Shown in pieces: positions 40,015-55,000 of a stretch of 64,000 nt of DNA. Each line of letters opens with the position of its first letter. The stretch's first letter is position 1. The stretch is taken from the NCBI GenBank assembly GCA_034670405.1, contig JAXDDX010000057.1, positions 1,721,001-1,785,000 of the forward strand, in the 5' to 3' direction. This DNA is from Hoplostethus atlanticus (taxonomy: Eukaryota; Chordata; Actinopteri; Trachichthyiformes; Trachichthyidae). Position numbers and translations under genes: made by a program. The notes beneath the pieces are model-generated. The model ran no database searches and was not told the DNA's origin. It saw only the letters and a program-made list of their open reading frames with translations.

Positions 40015-43000
40015 ACTTTCCTTGCCTTAATAGAGCCTAAAGCCTCCCCTCAATACTAGGCATTCCCTCTCCCATCTCTATCCCATTACCGCTGAAATCT
40101 CTGGAACAGACAGGACCTGTGATGCTATTTCATGCAACATTAATCTTTGGAGTAAAGGCTGGTGTGTATGTTTGGAAGGAGGGAGGGCACGGGGCGGTCG
40201 GTCAGTGTTAAACAGCCTGGGTGTTCTGCTAGCTCTCGAAAAGCATCTCAAGCGTGACCCTAATGATTACACTGCCCAACCCCTCCTCCCGCCCCCCCCG
40301 CAGGACCATTTTCCAGAATGCACTGGGGGGTGGAAAGCTCTGTATACTTTGCTGTGGTCATACATGTACACAGCAGGGCTTGAGTGGGGTGCGCCGGCTG
40401 ATTGCAAAGGCTGTGGTGGAGGGGCCAGTAATCCCACTCGGAGAGACCCTTTCATCAAACTGGGCCATGGGTGGCTGGTCTGTTTACAGCTGGCCTCCCA
40501 TAGGGACATCAGTGGGTGTTATACGATCTAACTAGAAGATCATCCTTCACTTCCTCCTCCATTTCGTCCCTCTCTCACATCTGGTCAATGTCAGGCCAAG
40601 GCAGCTTCGTCCATGATGGAGGACAGTCAATGGTGTGCTATACATGCTCCATATCTTAGCGTTAACATAAATATTTGATGCATGTGGGTTGATGAAGGGG
40701 TGTAGGAGAGTAATGAGTGGCGTTAGTAAAATAGGTTCATCTTGCAGAGTGAAGCACATCAGATGAATAGGTATTTTTATTGTTTACCCACGAGGTCTAA
40801 CAATAGCTTTTGTTTTCTTTGCTAACACTCAATGGACAGGAAAAGACAAAGCCGATATTAAGTGCTAATAAGTGCTAATAAGAGTGTTAAGTACTTCAGA
40901 CTGTTGTTTAATGACCTTTTTAACACGGACGCTCACCCAGTCGTTACCTTGATTAACTCTGTGTATCCCTCAAGCCATGTTGCCACACACCATTACTCTC
41001 TGAATAGGTTAAACCTAGCAAGCAGCCTGTCAACAGGAAATGTCTCAGCTGTTGTCTCTGTGTTACACCAGGATCCCCAAGAACCGACAAGGTAAATTCC
41101 TCTTCTGATCCTAACATTCTTCCACTGCGCCGCTGAGCTGCAAGTGGAAATACCGATCATAGTGGCCTTGGTTATGTGGAATGTGCTCCTTGTTTGTAAT
41201 GTATAGGGGGACTCAGCCTCCCTGAATATAAATCATGGAGTACCAGCAGGAAGCGGTTGTTTGGTCAACAGTTAAACCTGAGCTGGAGGCTGGTGGAGTG
41301 GAGGCAGGGATTAGCTGCAGTCTCTGGAGCTGTCAGACCCATGTAGGAGCCATGAGGAGAAGAGGAAGCCAAGAACTGGCGAAGATTTACACACTGTCTG
41401 CTTCCTCTAGACTCCGCCAAGAACTACTGCAGCACTCTATAAACGATAACACAGCGGCCTATACAAACTTGTGGAGAAAGACAACATCCAAAACCTGGAA
41501 CTAACACCGTGCTGCTAAGTCAATTGAAAATATGGCTGTCTGATTAATCAGAGGACACAATTTGTTAGGAAAACTGCCACAGTTAGAATTTGCTGAGTGC
41601 TGAGACAACATTATTGCTCACTTTTTGAAAACGAGTTGAAACAGTTGAAAGTTGAAAGGGAGGTGAATGAACTGCTCCTTCAGCCAGCAGCTCATAATGA
41701 ATTACAATAGAGCAGACTGACAACAGGACCTTAGACCTCAGTCAGAGTGCTGCCACTCTAATGACAAGGCCAGCGACTCAGAGACATGCTAAATCCATTC
41801 CCACAGTCAGGGCCCATGTCACAGCAAAGAGGTCGTGACCTCCATCATCCCTTTGTCAAGAAGCTCATTTAATGAGGTGAGCTGAAAAGTGTGTAGATTT
41901 GCAATTTGGGGGAAAAAAAAAGTCTTTTTAATGTTCGCTTTGCCAACTGATCTAAAGAGAAGAAGGCTTTCTGTGAAGAATGTGGGGGGGATTAAGCCGA
42001 GCAATTTGTGCTTCAGGTTCTCTTGAGTTTTCGTCGAGAAGTGCTCTCTCTCTCCCAGGGCGTCGCGTTGGAAGTGAGAATCGCGGCTTAGATGAAAATC
42101 CATGACGACGAGTCTGATGACACTTCAAAGGAAAGGTCACAACCGGCCATCTGAATGTCACAGCCAATACTCATTATCAACAGGGGTCTAGTGCAAGTTA
42201 AATCCATTTAAATCCAGTTTACTTGCCTTTTCAAGCCAATATAAATCTTTGTGTTTTTTTCTTTGTATTCATAGTATACATTAGAATATGAAAAATAAAG
42301 GAATGCTGTTCTGGATATACAGTTGCTTTTGTTTGTGTTGGTGGACGTTCGTCTTGGAGTTCATAATCTCCCGATCCTTTTATTTACCACTACATCTGTG
42401 ATGACAGTCTATACTGTAGGAACATACAAACACTGCTGCCATGTTCAGTATATTGTATTTCAATTTCTCTCATTAGTTTGGTCCAAGACTAACATGTTGA
42501 TCTTGTTTAAAGCTCTTCTAGAGTGATGACGGAAAAGGCCTCTGGTACTGCGCTGGGCTAGAACCACATCCTGCTTCCAGTGTAAATAAATACAGCGCTA
42601 GGTAAGGCTAATATTAGAGCCATATCTCATTCCGCTTGAGACGGACTAGGGAAAACCCCTTTAAGGCATAAACAGCTTTAGGAATTTTAATACCAAACAA
42701 AGTGTTAGTATAAAAAAAATAGTAAATGCAAAGAAAAACACAGAGGTCTTTATCTCTGATAGATTTCCTGTTTCCACAATTTCAGCAACCAGCTACTCTT
42801 ATAGAAGGAGAAATGAAGTAGGCCCACCCTCGTCTTCACATGTGCTCATGAAATCACTTTTTCTTGTCATCGTAGCAGATTGGAGCCAGAGTACATTGTC
42901 TGGAGGCCATGAGACTCTTGTCCATTGTTAGACTAGCCCACCACATCTCTTTGGCCATGGGGGACTGTCAGGGGACTTTGGGCCCCTGCTGAATTCCTTT

Positions 43001-46000
43001 CCCTTGAGATAATAGGAGAAACTGGAGCACTTATTGTTGACTGCAACACTTTAGCCACTCAAAGAGGCAGCAGCGAAAGGAGTTGAGGGCCCTCAAGATT
43101 CTTCACCTGACCTCTCACCTCTTGATTTGTTGGAGCGATGGGGGAAAATTCACAGGGCCTGGAAAGGAGCCTTTCTAGTTCTCATGACACTACTTAAGCA
43201 CTTATGTTTCAGTAAGAAGGGAAAATGTCCCAGTGGAGCTGAACAGCATCGGATTCCAGTATGGCCATCTACTGTAATGCCTACTAATCCACCCAACACA
43301 TCTGTTAGCAAACAGCATATATGGGTCAGGCTCAGCCCATTATATGCATCATACAGACCATTATGGATGTGTAGGATGACTTAATGCATACTTTCACACA
43401 CAGTGCTATGTAGCATGGTGTACATTTCTAAAAACAAACTTTCATTGGCCACCAAAAGAGCTTTCCCCAGCTCCAGTGGTCATTCGAACATAGCCAGATG
43501 TCTTACACAGGCACAGGAGCCGTGCCAGAAAGGGCCACTCACCGAATCCTCCGTTCTGTAATCACAGTTCCAGGGAGCCGGACACGTGTTCGTCGCCACA
43601 GACTGAGTTTTGGGAAATGTTTGTTTTGACTGCTTTCTGCTCCCATGAACTCCGATTATGATTATATCATCATGTATCATCACAGATCACAGTAAGAGGA
43701 TTAGGAGTAGGTTCTGCCAGAGAGGCTGCTGTGTTGGATTCACAGACTAGGCATGTTAGGCCACCATCTGGGGGAGCAAATATGTCAGTCCTCCACTGCC
43801 AGACCGTGATGCAAAGTTGAAACACAGTTACACACACACACAGACAGACACAGACACAGACACAGACATGATAAGACTAGATAATAGCATGAGCACTAAT
43901 TGAAGCATCAAACAAAAACAAGGGATTAAGTGGAGTGGTATATTCTCTGCACACTGTAAACCCATTCTGCTGTGGGTATTTGTGAGCATTGGTCCACACA
44001 AATCTGTCAGCCTGAAGACAAAGCAAAACAAAGATGTCCAAAATCTGACGGAGAAAGTGATGGATATGCGGGATATGAGGGATTGTCTGGCTCTCACAGA
44101 CAAAACAAGCAGATGTGCTGTTGGAGCGAGCATTTCACCCGGACTTTCATCTCTGCCCCATCACAAAAGATCATTTGAAATATGCTTCTTTCTGCTAGGC
44201 GAGTGATGTCGCCTTCCCATGTGTGAGCGTCCCTAAAAAGCCAAACACTCCCATCCTAATTGCTGAATAGAAGATGGGGCGAGCTTAGAAAAAAAGCAAT
44301 CTGCAAATGTGAGCTGTCAGACAATGACAGGGAGAGTTGAGCCATTAATCAAGATGCTCCTCTCATTATCATTAGTGTAGAAACGCTGACTGTCCATGTC
44401 GGCGTGCCTCTGTAGCCCTGCTGGAACTTTCTCTCATAACACAGACGCATCAGTACGAAAAGATTCTCCTCTCCAGAGAAATCCCCGGAGCCTTTAACGA
44501 GACCGGCATCCACCCCGCCGTAATAAAAAAACAGCACATAAGCATTTTTCTTTGCAAACCATCTCAAATATGAGCACAAATGTGAGGCTAATTTAGCACA
44601 GCTGCATCAAAAAGATGAGAAAAAGAAGACACTACTTTTCTGTCACGACTACATATTCTTTTCTTCTTGCACCTGCTTCTTTATCTCAATAACACACACA
44701 GTTCAAAGGAATCAAGTCTAGATAATAGGATGTATTGAAAATAATTTAATAAGTGTAACTATGAAGTGAAGGCTTCCTTTGTCTATAGTATAACAAAGGG
44801 TTATTTAATCAGCTTGGGTAAAATTCTGAGAAAAATTCAGTTACCTTCGGGGGGTGCCATCTTCATGAGGCTGGATGATAACAACTTTGACAGTGATGGA
44901 GGTGCGCAGTAGGTCAATCATCTGCTCATGGGTGAGAGTGGCGACAGCCACCTTACAGATCTCCACCAGTCGGCTGCCCTGCCTCAGTCCTGCCTTCCAG
45001 GCAAAGCCAAAGGGCTCCACATCGGCCACAATGCCCTCAAAATTGACATGGAAACCCAGCTGCCCGAGGCCATTCCGACGCAAAGTCATCTCTGAAGTCT
45101 CACAACCTCTGGTGGCGATCTGGAAGCAGAATCAGTACAGGAATTTGTCAGATTGGTCCAGAGACATAATGGACAACAGGACCTCACAGACACTACAGCA
45201 CAGCACAGCACAGTACAGTACAGTAAAAAGGGACAAGACATGCTATTGACAGTAGACTTCATATAAATACTCCATGCAGAAAGACACAGAGACATAGTGT
45301 GAGATGTTACCCCATTGATAGGGTGAAGGACAGAGAAAGACTTGATGCCGAACAATGTACAATCCCTTAGCAAAAGCTTTCTAAGCTGGTAGTCTTCATT
45401 TTATATTGTGAGTGTGTGTGTGTGTGACTGAAGCATAGTAAAAATCCTATCCTTCGGCAGTGCTGCAGGAGTGCGTTTGTTTTTCTAATCCAAAGAACTT
45501 AAATAAGTAAATAAGCGGTTGCATCACAGACCTAACAGATTTAGTGTATGAGCTTTCACAGTGATAGCTTAATAGCACACGTGCATTGTACCCACACACA
45601 CACACACACACACACACAGTTGTCTTTAAGGACACTTTCACCGCAGTGGCTCACATATCACACACCATGTGTGCTGCATGGGGAATTAATATAAAACTTG
45701 GACACCCAGATACAGACTGGTTGACACAGCCAAGTCTATCAAACCAGCGTTAATGTCTAAGAACGCCTTTTAAAAAGGATATTTATATACTACCACATAT
45801 CCAGCATCAAGTAACAGCTGCTGAGCAATCCACGTCCATGTCCAGTCCAGCTCCACCATGTCTTTTTTGTAACAACCATTGGCAGAAAACCTCACACTCC
45901 ATCTTTAATCGTCCATCAGATAGGTCCTGGGTAACTGCCTCCATTCGCCTCAGAGTGGCAGCTGGCTTAACTGAGACTATGACCTGTCAACACTCCACCA

Positions 46001-49000
46001 GATTCTCACACTGGCAGAAATCCTACCCCACATGTGAGAGGAGACCCTAGTCAACCATGATAGACCATTGTGCATTAACTCTCACGCCAAGCAACAGCTC
46101 TGATTTCAGAGAAGGAAACCTGGTGATGGTAGTAAGCCAGAATACAAGAATGGAAATGAACGCACTGAAGGGCTCGTCTCCGTTACCGAGATGGCTTGAG
46201 GGACAACACTGACAGCCAGCTGTGAAGGAACGCCAGCGAGATGGCAGGAAGGGAGCAGAGACTGCCAGTGACAAAATCTGACCAACAACATTTTTAGAAC
46301 GGGGAAAACTTCACCGCTGTAAAATTCTATATAATTAAAAAATGATAGGCTCGTTCCACATTCACAATTGTTTTCATACGGCAGCATTGACAAGAGCAGA
46401 GGGCATCTACAGTACAGCCGCCACGTTTTGAGGGATAGGCAACCTGATTCTGTGATGCAGTCTTTTAGATGGGCCCCAATAATCAGTTTTCTAAGATTGA
46501 TAAGACTAGAGGGGCACTTAGATGAGATGACCCACAATCTAAACAGTTATTCTGGATAAAACATTGAGGGCAACTGAAATTGGAAGTGTCCAAAAAGCTC
46601 TCCAGAGGCAAGGCCTGGAGATAACTGGCCTGGGTAATAGGGACCATGCTGCAATACATGAATCAAACTGCCCTTTGTCAGAAATTCATTAGGCCTAAAT
46701 AAAAGCTTTCTAAATGCCTTCATTGGGGCTTTTTATTCAGTTCACCCAGAAAATTAATGTGCCCAGGTTTTCATCAGAATGGCCCAAATACATAATGGCT
46801 AAATCTAACAGGAGACTCATTATCTCATAGGAAGGATTTGTGCCCTGTAAAGTTATTATCATAATGGTGGTGGCATGCTGCTGGGCAAACTGTTTCTCCA
46901 AGTGCAGTCTAACAATGGGCTCAGATAAGAAGAAGAAAAATTGCATGCTCCAAAATGGACTAAACCGGTCTCAAATCTGTCGTCAAACAAAATGCGATCA
47001 AAGCCTGTCATGTCAGTAAGAGGTAGCTGTGACATTGATGACCTTGTCGGTGGCAGCACAACTCACAGACTCACTAAAAAACATTGGCATTCTTCTTAAT
47101 TTCAAGGAACAAAAGGCGCTGCTTCTCTGGAGTAAATCTGGGGTTTACGATTCCCAAGGCAATCATAATAACTCAATTCTGGTAATCTAGGACAGTGGCA
47201 TCTGATGTGAAAATGCCGTGCACTTTCATATTACTGTAGCTTCAGATGATAAACAGAAAGTATTTCCACAGCGCTGCACAATGTTGTTGTACGGGGGAAA
47301 GAATAGAGACAGACGGTCTGATTGTCAGAAATTCATAACACCTCACTGCACTGCTGTTTTCTATGGGCCTTAGTTGTTGATGAGCAGTTTTGCTATTTTG
47401 TTAAGATTTAACCCCAATAAACAAACAAATGTAGAAAATTGGGGTGAAAATTCCTTATCATGTTTTTTTTTTTTGCAAAACCCCAATCAAGAAGATCAAT
47501 GTGTCTAGCAGGGCATCTTTTTTATTTAATTAGAAGGTGCAAGAATTAGTATTTGAAGCTCCTATCCATCTTTTGTCAGATTCAAGACTATAGGAGACGG
47601 TGCCTAGATGAAAAGGGAGAAACACACATGGAGGGGAGCCTGCTCGCTCTTCTTAAGGAGAACAAAACAGAAACAGAACATTACATCGTACACTAGCCAG
47701 CATGATTGGTCTCATAAAAGCCAAGCACGCGGCCACCTAGCTCAGCAACACCCCGGGGAGCAGCACATTATCAGAGCTTTAAGTTCTACTCCCACACTAG
47801 GCCTCTCTGTGTGCTACAGTGGCCAATCTGTTCACTCTTGTCTGCCCCGGTTCACATTACATCACAGGCCCGGCAGCCTGTAAATCCGTCCAATGAAATA
47901 CGATTCTAGTCAACCTCTGGGACAGTCAGGAAAACACAGACACCTCTGGGACGCGGCGTGGCCTGGTCAGCCCATACTCTCATACCCAACGTGCCTACTG
48001 CTGCACTGCAACACAAATAGCCCCCCCGCTTTATTAATACTTAAGGTTGACGCTTCAGCAGCTTTATAGATTCTGAGCTTCTCTTGTATAATTTGCCTCA
48101 CAAATCCCATTGGGTGAGTGGACAGTGAATGTGGAGGGAGATTAGCATAGCGAATGAGGAAGTGATATGCTTTGGCTAATCACAAATGCTAATATATCCT
48201 GCTCCGTCCTTCCTGGTGGTGAGTGTAGGAGACAGTGAATGACATTTGTGTCCTTTTAAGATGAAATATGGTAAAATACTTGAGCAGGATCTTTTAATAT
48301 TTGAGGTGGTGAGGATATCCAATATCCGTTCAGAGGAAAGTGCATTTAATCTTTAAGCTCTTTTGAAAAAAAGTTCCTCACAAAAAAACAGACAAAATGA
48401 GGTTCAGGTGTGCAGTAGGAGTATGTTCCAATTGGCAGGAAATAGGTTGTTACTCCCATTTTGCTGGCTAAACCAGTGGTTTGCTTGCAAGGGTTGCTCG
48501 AAATTGTTGAGATTGCTGATGAGGCTGCGGGAGGTGGACTTAAAAAGAGAAAGAGGATATAGGCAGACGGGGATATGGTCAGGCTCAACTCAGGCTTGGA
48601 TTTTTGGAAGCGGCCTCTGTCATTTGGAGGAAGCAAAGGGTTGCCTGATTAGAGGTTCAGTAAACAAATGATGGAAACGAGAACAGGAAAAAACAAGCCA
48701 ATGCAGCAGTGCAAGGAGCGGAAACAAGGCGTTGGATGTCAGTATCCGGAGTAGAGGAACCAGGTGTTCAGACCCATTTCGACCTTTAAGATGCCTAGAC
48801 TCACCTGACCCCACACACAATATGAAACAGGGCCACAGAGCTGTAGAAATGACAAAACTACAGAATGGGGATGAGAGGACTTGGACTAAGTGGGTAGCTC
48901 TCTATAGGAGTGAAGCAGTCTGAGGCCAAGTGTTCTCTATTCTTAGCCTCTCAGACCCAAAAATGTATCGGTTTCCTCCTCTCCCCTTCAAAACTGGGTT

Positions 49001-52000
49001 GGAGCATCATGTGCTGTCCTGTTTAAGCTGCCTCCTCCTTTTTACCTGCATCTAGACATTCGGCAATCCGAGGAGAATGGACCAAATCTCATTATCCCTA
49101 ATCTTGCACTCCATTAAATGAACTGTCTGCCACAGTGGGCGACATTGGCCTCGTTTTTAGCTGAAAATGCTGTGATGTTTCATAATGGTTCATACTAATC
49201 GAGAGCAAGAAAACATCTGCAAATCTGCAACCTATCAGCCCTTGTCCATACACCTCTGTTGATTTTGTGTGATGAGCCAAAGTAAACTATCGACAGGAGG
49301 TCCATAATCCTCTCTGGACTCTACTGATTACTCTTGGTTCATGCTTTCTGTGTGGTTAGACACACAGGAGCTGCAGATGTGAATGCCAGGCATACCTTGG
49401 CATTCATGTCTCTTGCGCTTCTCATGCCCCTGAAAACTACAGTACTTTAGTGGTGCTGTAGGAAAATTCAGCTATCCACATCCCCCCACATGAAAAATAA
49501 CCCCACTGGAATTGCAGTGCTAGTGCACAACCTTGTACACGACACCAGCGTGCCCAGTCACGTCATTTTGACACACATGAACCACATTCAGGTGACACTT
49601 ATGTCCCTACACAACCCTAGGAGGACCAGCTGGCCACAGGCTGTCCCAAGGAAGAGGAAGGCAGGAAAACAAGTGGGTTTTGGGTAAAAACCTGCAAAGC
49701 ATACTCATATAGGGATGGAGGAAAAAACAGTGAATAAAGAAAGGAAGGAGAATGAAACAGCGGAAGATCAATGTGAAGTTGTAACACAAGAGTCTCACAG
49801 GATACATATAGGTTAAGTAGGCGAACAGCTCTGCTGACATAATAATGAAAATAAAATAACAGAGTTTGTGGTCCACAGTGAAGTGACAATGGCAAGGGTA
49901 ATATTTGCAACATACTCTTTTACCACAGGAAGACCACAATCATCAGCATCCTCCCAAAGTTGAAATGCCTTGCTGCCCCATTTAAAGTCGAGGCGGATAT
50001 TTTCCTGTATATGCCATGCAGAGTCCCTATTCAGTCATACTACTAGCGTAATACTGCTACTACTCTGTCATCATGGCTTTACTGCAATTTCAGATGAAAA
50101 ACCACCAGGTCATCTTTCACAGGAGTCAGAATATTCTTAAGCAAAGTTTGTTGAACCAACACGTCACTTATAGGTAAATGGCTTGGGTGGGATACTCTGT
50201 TGTTAGCATTCTTCAGCTAATGTTATCAGATACTGGGACTATATACTATATATAGATGCTGCTATATGTGAAGAAATACAACAACCATGATACCTACAGT
50301 GTAACAACTGCAAAATAAAGTACGAAACATAAGAAACAAATTCATGTTGCCAGTTGACATGCCTACTTAGGCTCTGACAGCAAGGCATCTGACTAAATCC
50401 ATGCAAACTGGCATGGTACCTTAATCCTTTTAACTGCTATTTACTCACTATTTATCACAGGCAAAGTGCATTTCTTAAATTAAGACAGAATCCACAATTA
50501 GCCACAGTGAGTGAAAACAGATGTCTTCCCTAACCTGCAGAGATGGATTTACTCCCTCTGTGAAAGAGATGCCATATTTTATCACTGGTAACAAATTACC
50601 AGGAATTCAACAAGAAAACCGTTGGGCCTCAATGAAATCTACTAATCTCTGTCCTATATTTTCTGAAGCCTCTTTGGTATGGTAGGATTTGAGACTGATA
50701 CTCAAGATATAGACTAAATATGTCACAAAAGATGAGCTAGTCTTGTCTGTCGTCTAATCGGGCAGACTCTAACACGATTTTAAAAATCATGCAGTTGAGT
50801 TACAGTTGAGTCGCTAAGGGCCTTACCTCCAGTCTTTGGACCATCTCCCTGATGTCTTCCCCGCAGCTGTCATGGGCAGACAGCATGACACACTCCCCGC
50901 GCTCATAGAAGATCTTAATGCTCATAATCCCCGAGGTCCAGCCGATGACGTCGCGACAGGAGCAGTTGAAGACCACATTCTTTGAATCCTCCTCAATGAG
51001 CACAATGAACTCATTGGAGATGCCGAGCAAGCAGTCCACATCCATCGACTGGCCAAAGTCCCGGGCGCGGACACTCCAGGTGATGGCTCCCACGCTGAAC
51101 AGATGCGCATCCTTCCTGGGCTTGGCCTTCTCCTTCTTCTTGGCTCCAAGGGTGATGAAGCTGAATTTGACAGTCGAATCAATAGTAGCCGTGCTAACAA
51201 AGTTCTCCGCCAGGTCCTTCAGGTATTCCTGCCGCGTACGAGTCGCCATGGCACGAAACTTCTCTGACTTGTGTGCAGCGTTTTCTCCGTTGATGACCTT
51301 GGCGAGCAGGAAGTCCCTGAACACGGCCGACTTCGGGAACGTCACACTCTTAGGGATGGGAGGGCCGAATGGAGGCACGTCTTTAGATCTAGACACCGCC
51401 ACGCTGGAAAAGGACAGCAGAATGGAATCAATGACTTTAGCGCCACTAGCAAGTGTAGCTTTGTGGTGATGAGTACAGAGAAACTGAAAGGAGCCATACA
51501 ATTCAAAGTATTGAATTGTGTGATCTGTAGCCATTTGAAGGGTGCTTGAAATTATAGCTTCCAGAGAAATGCTATAGCTCACTTTGCTCCGTTGATTAAA
51601 TACTATATTATTAACAAGAGTTGTCTTGACTTCAAACAACCCTCGGGGAGAGTCATACCTCCTAATTTCAAGGTCTCTCTGAGGATAATAGCTGTACATC
51701 ATTGAACAGATCAAAAGAGCCTTGTGATTTTCACACATTACTATGAAGTCATGAAAGCAACCAGAGAAAGCATTCAGCAGACTACTATTATTCCTTCAAA
51801 TTAAACTGCTCTAAAAAGTTCATGAAGAGCCATTTAGCGTGCGAGATATTTATGTGAAAGACACATGAAAAGATATACACGTTCCCTTGAATTGTCTTCA
51901 GGGGATTACTTCTCTTATCCCATGGTGAAGAGCTGCAGCAAATGGGGGCTTGAATCAATGCCATCAATTTCAGATGTTGTGTTTTCACAGTCTCCTCCTC

Positions 52001-55000
52001 TCCTGGCTGTCTTCTATCTGCCTGTGTAGAAATAGCTTTAAACAAGCCTGGCAGGGGTGGTGGATGCTTGCTCTATTTACCTGTAGCAGACGTTATCAGT
52101 GCAGGGGTTGTGGACTTTGACGATGACAAACACATGTTGGAAATGAGAGCGGATGTTTTTTGGCGTGAAGGGAAGTGCCCCGGGCTCCTGGAATACTATG
52201 GTGACGATATCATTGCCAATGTGCCTCTTCCTTAATAACTAGGAAGTTAAAAGGAGGGAGAAAGTGAAGGAGACAAAGAAAAAAAGGCAAGAATGGTGAA
52301 TATATATTAGTTACAGACAAATAAACTTTTTGAAAAAATGTGAAGGACTTCAAGGCTCCCAGTGAAGGTTATTCCACCTGTTTTGAAAGGAGTGTGCCAG
52401 TCAAGGACATTAAATAGTCTTTTTAACATTTCATCTCAAAACAAGCGTCAAACTGAAATGCACTGGCATCAATACCAGCACTGCCAGCAGGATACTAAGT
52501 CATTTAGTCAGTTACTTCAATTTGCTGTTCTGGTCACTGAACATCCAGCTCCATGCTGGAACCCTGATATCCCTTTCCAGATGTCAGAAATCAGGATAAA
52601 AGGCTTTTTGAGTGATAGAAATATGTTCCCAAAACACAGTTTAAACTCTACAGTTTGTATGGTTGGAGTGTGCATGCAGTTAACCTGATTCCCAGGTTGT
52701 AAAGGGGCAGGAAGGGCCTGCAAACAAACAGGATTAGAGGGTACAGTGGTGGTGGTGGTACAATTGGAGAGGGATGAGTGGGGTGAGCTCTGTTTGGACT
52801 CTCTGGCAGATTACCACCAGGGATTAAAGTCCCACAGTCCCACTCAATTAAATACAATTAGAAAAGAGAAAGGAATGTCCCTAATCCTGCCAATAAGAAG
52901 CCTTTCGATGCTCAAGGAAGACCTTGTGCTGCTCCAAACACCCACTTCCACTTACCAACTCCTACAGTTTATTCATTGGTAATATCTCTGCAGGGCTGTA
53001 CCCACTGGTTTTATCATGGGCACAAAAAAAATAAAGTACTTCCCCATCCCAGCAGTGTAGAGACTAAGATGGTGAACCTCTGTAATCAGGGCTTTATCGG
53101 GCCATCACTCGCCAGCCCGCCACTGGATCCAATTAATTCCACTTGTTAGCGGAGACAGACACTGCGACCCGTCTAATACCACGCCAGGTCCAGCCCCTGG
53201 GGACGCACTGATTAAAATCCTACTATGGGGTGCTGTTGCCATGGCAATGGTTGTGGTTTCAACTGATAGGTCATTACCGTGACGAGATGAGGCTCTGGGG
53301 AAGATTGGCAGGAGCTGGGATTGAACATTTCCTAAAAGGAAGCTGCTCGGGGACTTATTACCACCGTCAGGCAGTGGCTCATCACACACTAAAGCAAAGA
53401 TATAGTCCGCTGGAAGGGATAGAGTGGGTCTACTTACTTGCTGTCTGTTGTTGGGGGTGTAGGGTAGCAAGGTGGACACGTGAAACATCAACTCATAGTC
53501 CTTATAGGTGGTGTAGAGTGATTGGGTGCCTGTGGAGTCCGCTGTAACACAGAGAACAGGGCAGTCAAGGTGTTGGACCTCATGAAAAGCAGCCATCATG
53601 CAAGATAAGTTGATGATGTAATGGTACATGACCTAAGAGCATGATGTCCACAGTAAGGTCAAGGATTCAGGGGCTTACAAAATATTAAAAAAGCTATTTC
53701 AAACAGAGCAGTACATCTGTAGTCAGCTGGATTAGGAGTGGGGGCTCGTGCTTCATACATGTTTTTTGGTGTGTGTGTTTGTGTCTTACTCTTGTTGTCC
53801 AGCTGAGCTCTGTACTTGGTGAAGCCTTTGAGGCGCACCCTCTGGCCCAGCAGGTCCAAGAACTCTTCGAGAGCTGGCCCGGCACTCTCGTTGTTATACA
53901 TCTCCTCTTCCGTGCTCTGGCCCGCCTTGCAGTACAGGACTCCCACCTTGTGCTGGAAGCTCAGCTGGAATCAGGCACATACATACAGACGGTACAGTAA
54001 GTAGCCCTTCCTGGAGCTGATACGTATCGCACACTGCACTCACACATACATCAGACATACAAACTCAAGCAGATGAGTGCCCACTTTCCATCCTGTCACA
54101 GCTAATGTGAGGGCCTCCATATCCCCTTTACTAGTTGGCCTGGCTATGAACTCTGAAGGGCTCTGAGCTGAGCATAAATCAACCCAAGTTAATAGCTGCT
54201 ATTGAGGAGCAGCTGTGGAGCAACTAGGGAGTGAATTACAGACATATAGCAGGATCGCCCTGGTGTATGGCAGAACACTCAATAAGCTGCCACCAATGGT
54301 ATTTTAATCCCTTTCAATAGGACTGATGTAAACAATACCTTCAATTTGTCATTGAGTCCTCCGCCGTTAGCTGAACAGCGGTGAAATACTGTTCACAGTG
54401 TACGACACACAAACAATAGTGAACTTCCCGACATACCGACAGTAACACAACCTTGATTCAAACAATGTTTGTCTGAGAACAATATAAATTCAAGGCACAA
54501 AGAAATGGCATTTTGAGAGCATCTTGCTTGCTTAACATGATATATTAACATGACATATTTCCCTTTTGAGGATTCTGGGACATAATCTTTCATAATCTGA
54601 CAGTGTAAACCAGTGGGCTAACCATTAGGAAGAGACAGGCAGTTTGTTATGATGGTGGGGCAGAGGGGTGGGAATTTTGATGTACTGGTATGCCATGAGG
54701 TAACCACTAAAGATGGATATAAAATATAATAAAATAAGAAGTATATACATTTATTGGCATTTATTGTTAAATAAAAGTATATTATGACATGGAAAATAAC
54801 CGAACAAAATGAATGTCATTTTTCATTTTATTGCGACTTTAATCATTTGACTGAACGAGGGCAGAGTGCATTAATAAAGACATTAATAAAGACCATAGAA
54901 ATCACCCAGAAACAACAGGTCCAATATGAATTTGTCTCATGAGGAGTCATATAGAAATAAAACATCAGGGAGACAGTGGTGAGTGGTTTCTCCATCCACT

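Noticed and set aside
41235-41504. 89-codon plus-strand frame in intron 8
   Set aside because: Ordinary composition but no recognised family, no neighbours and no regulatory context; chance length in a 5.7 kb intron.
50918-51469. 183-codon plus-strand frame
   Set aside because: It is the antisense shadow of exon 7.
50800-51738. A 312-codon open frame on the minus strand that begins inside intron 6
   Set aside because: Its C-terminal two thirds are sipa1l2 exon 7. The first 112 codons lie in intron 6, have no homology, and a good acceptor (ccag at 51404-51407) in the right phase explains the exon. The open upstream half looks like chance.
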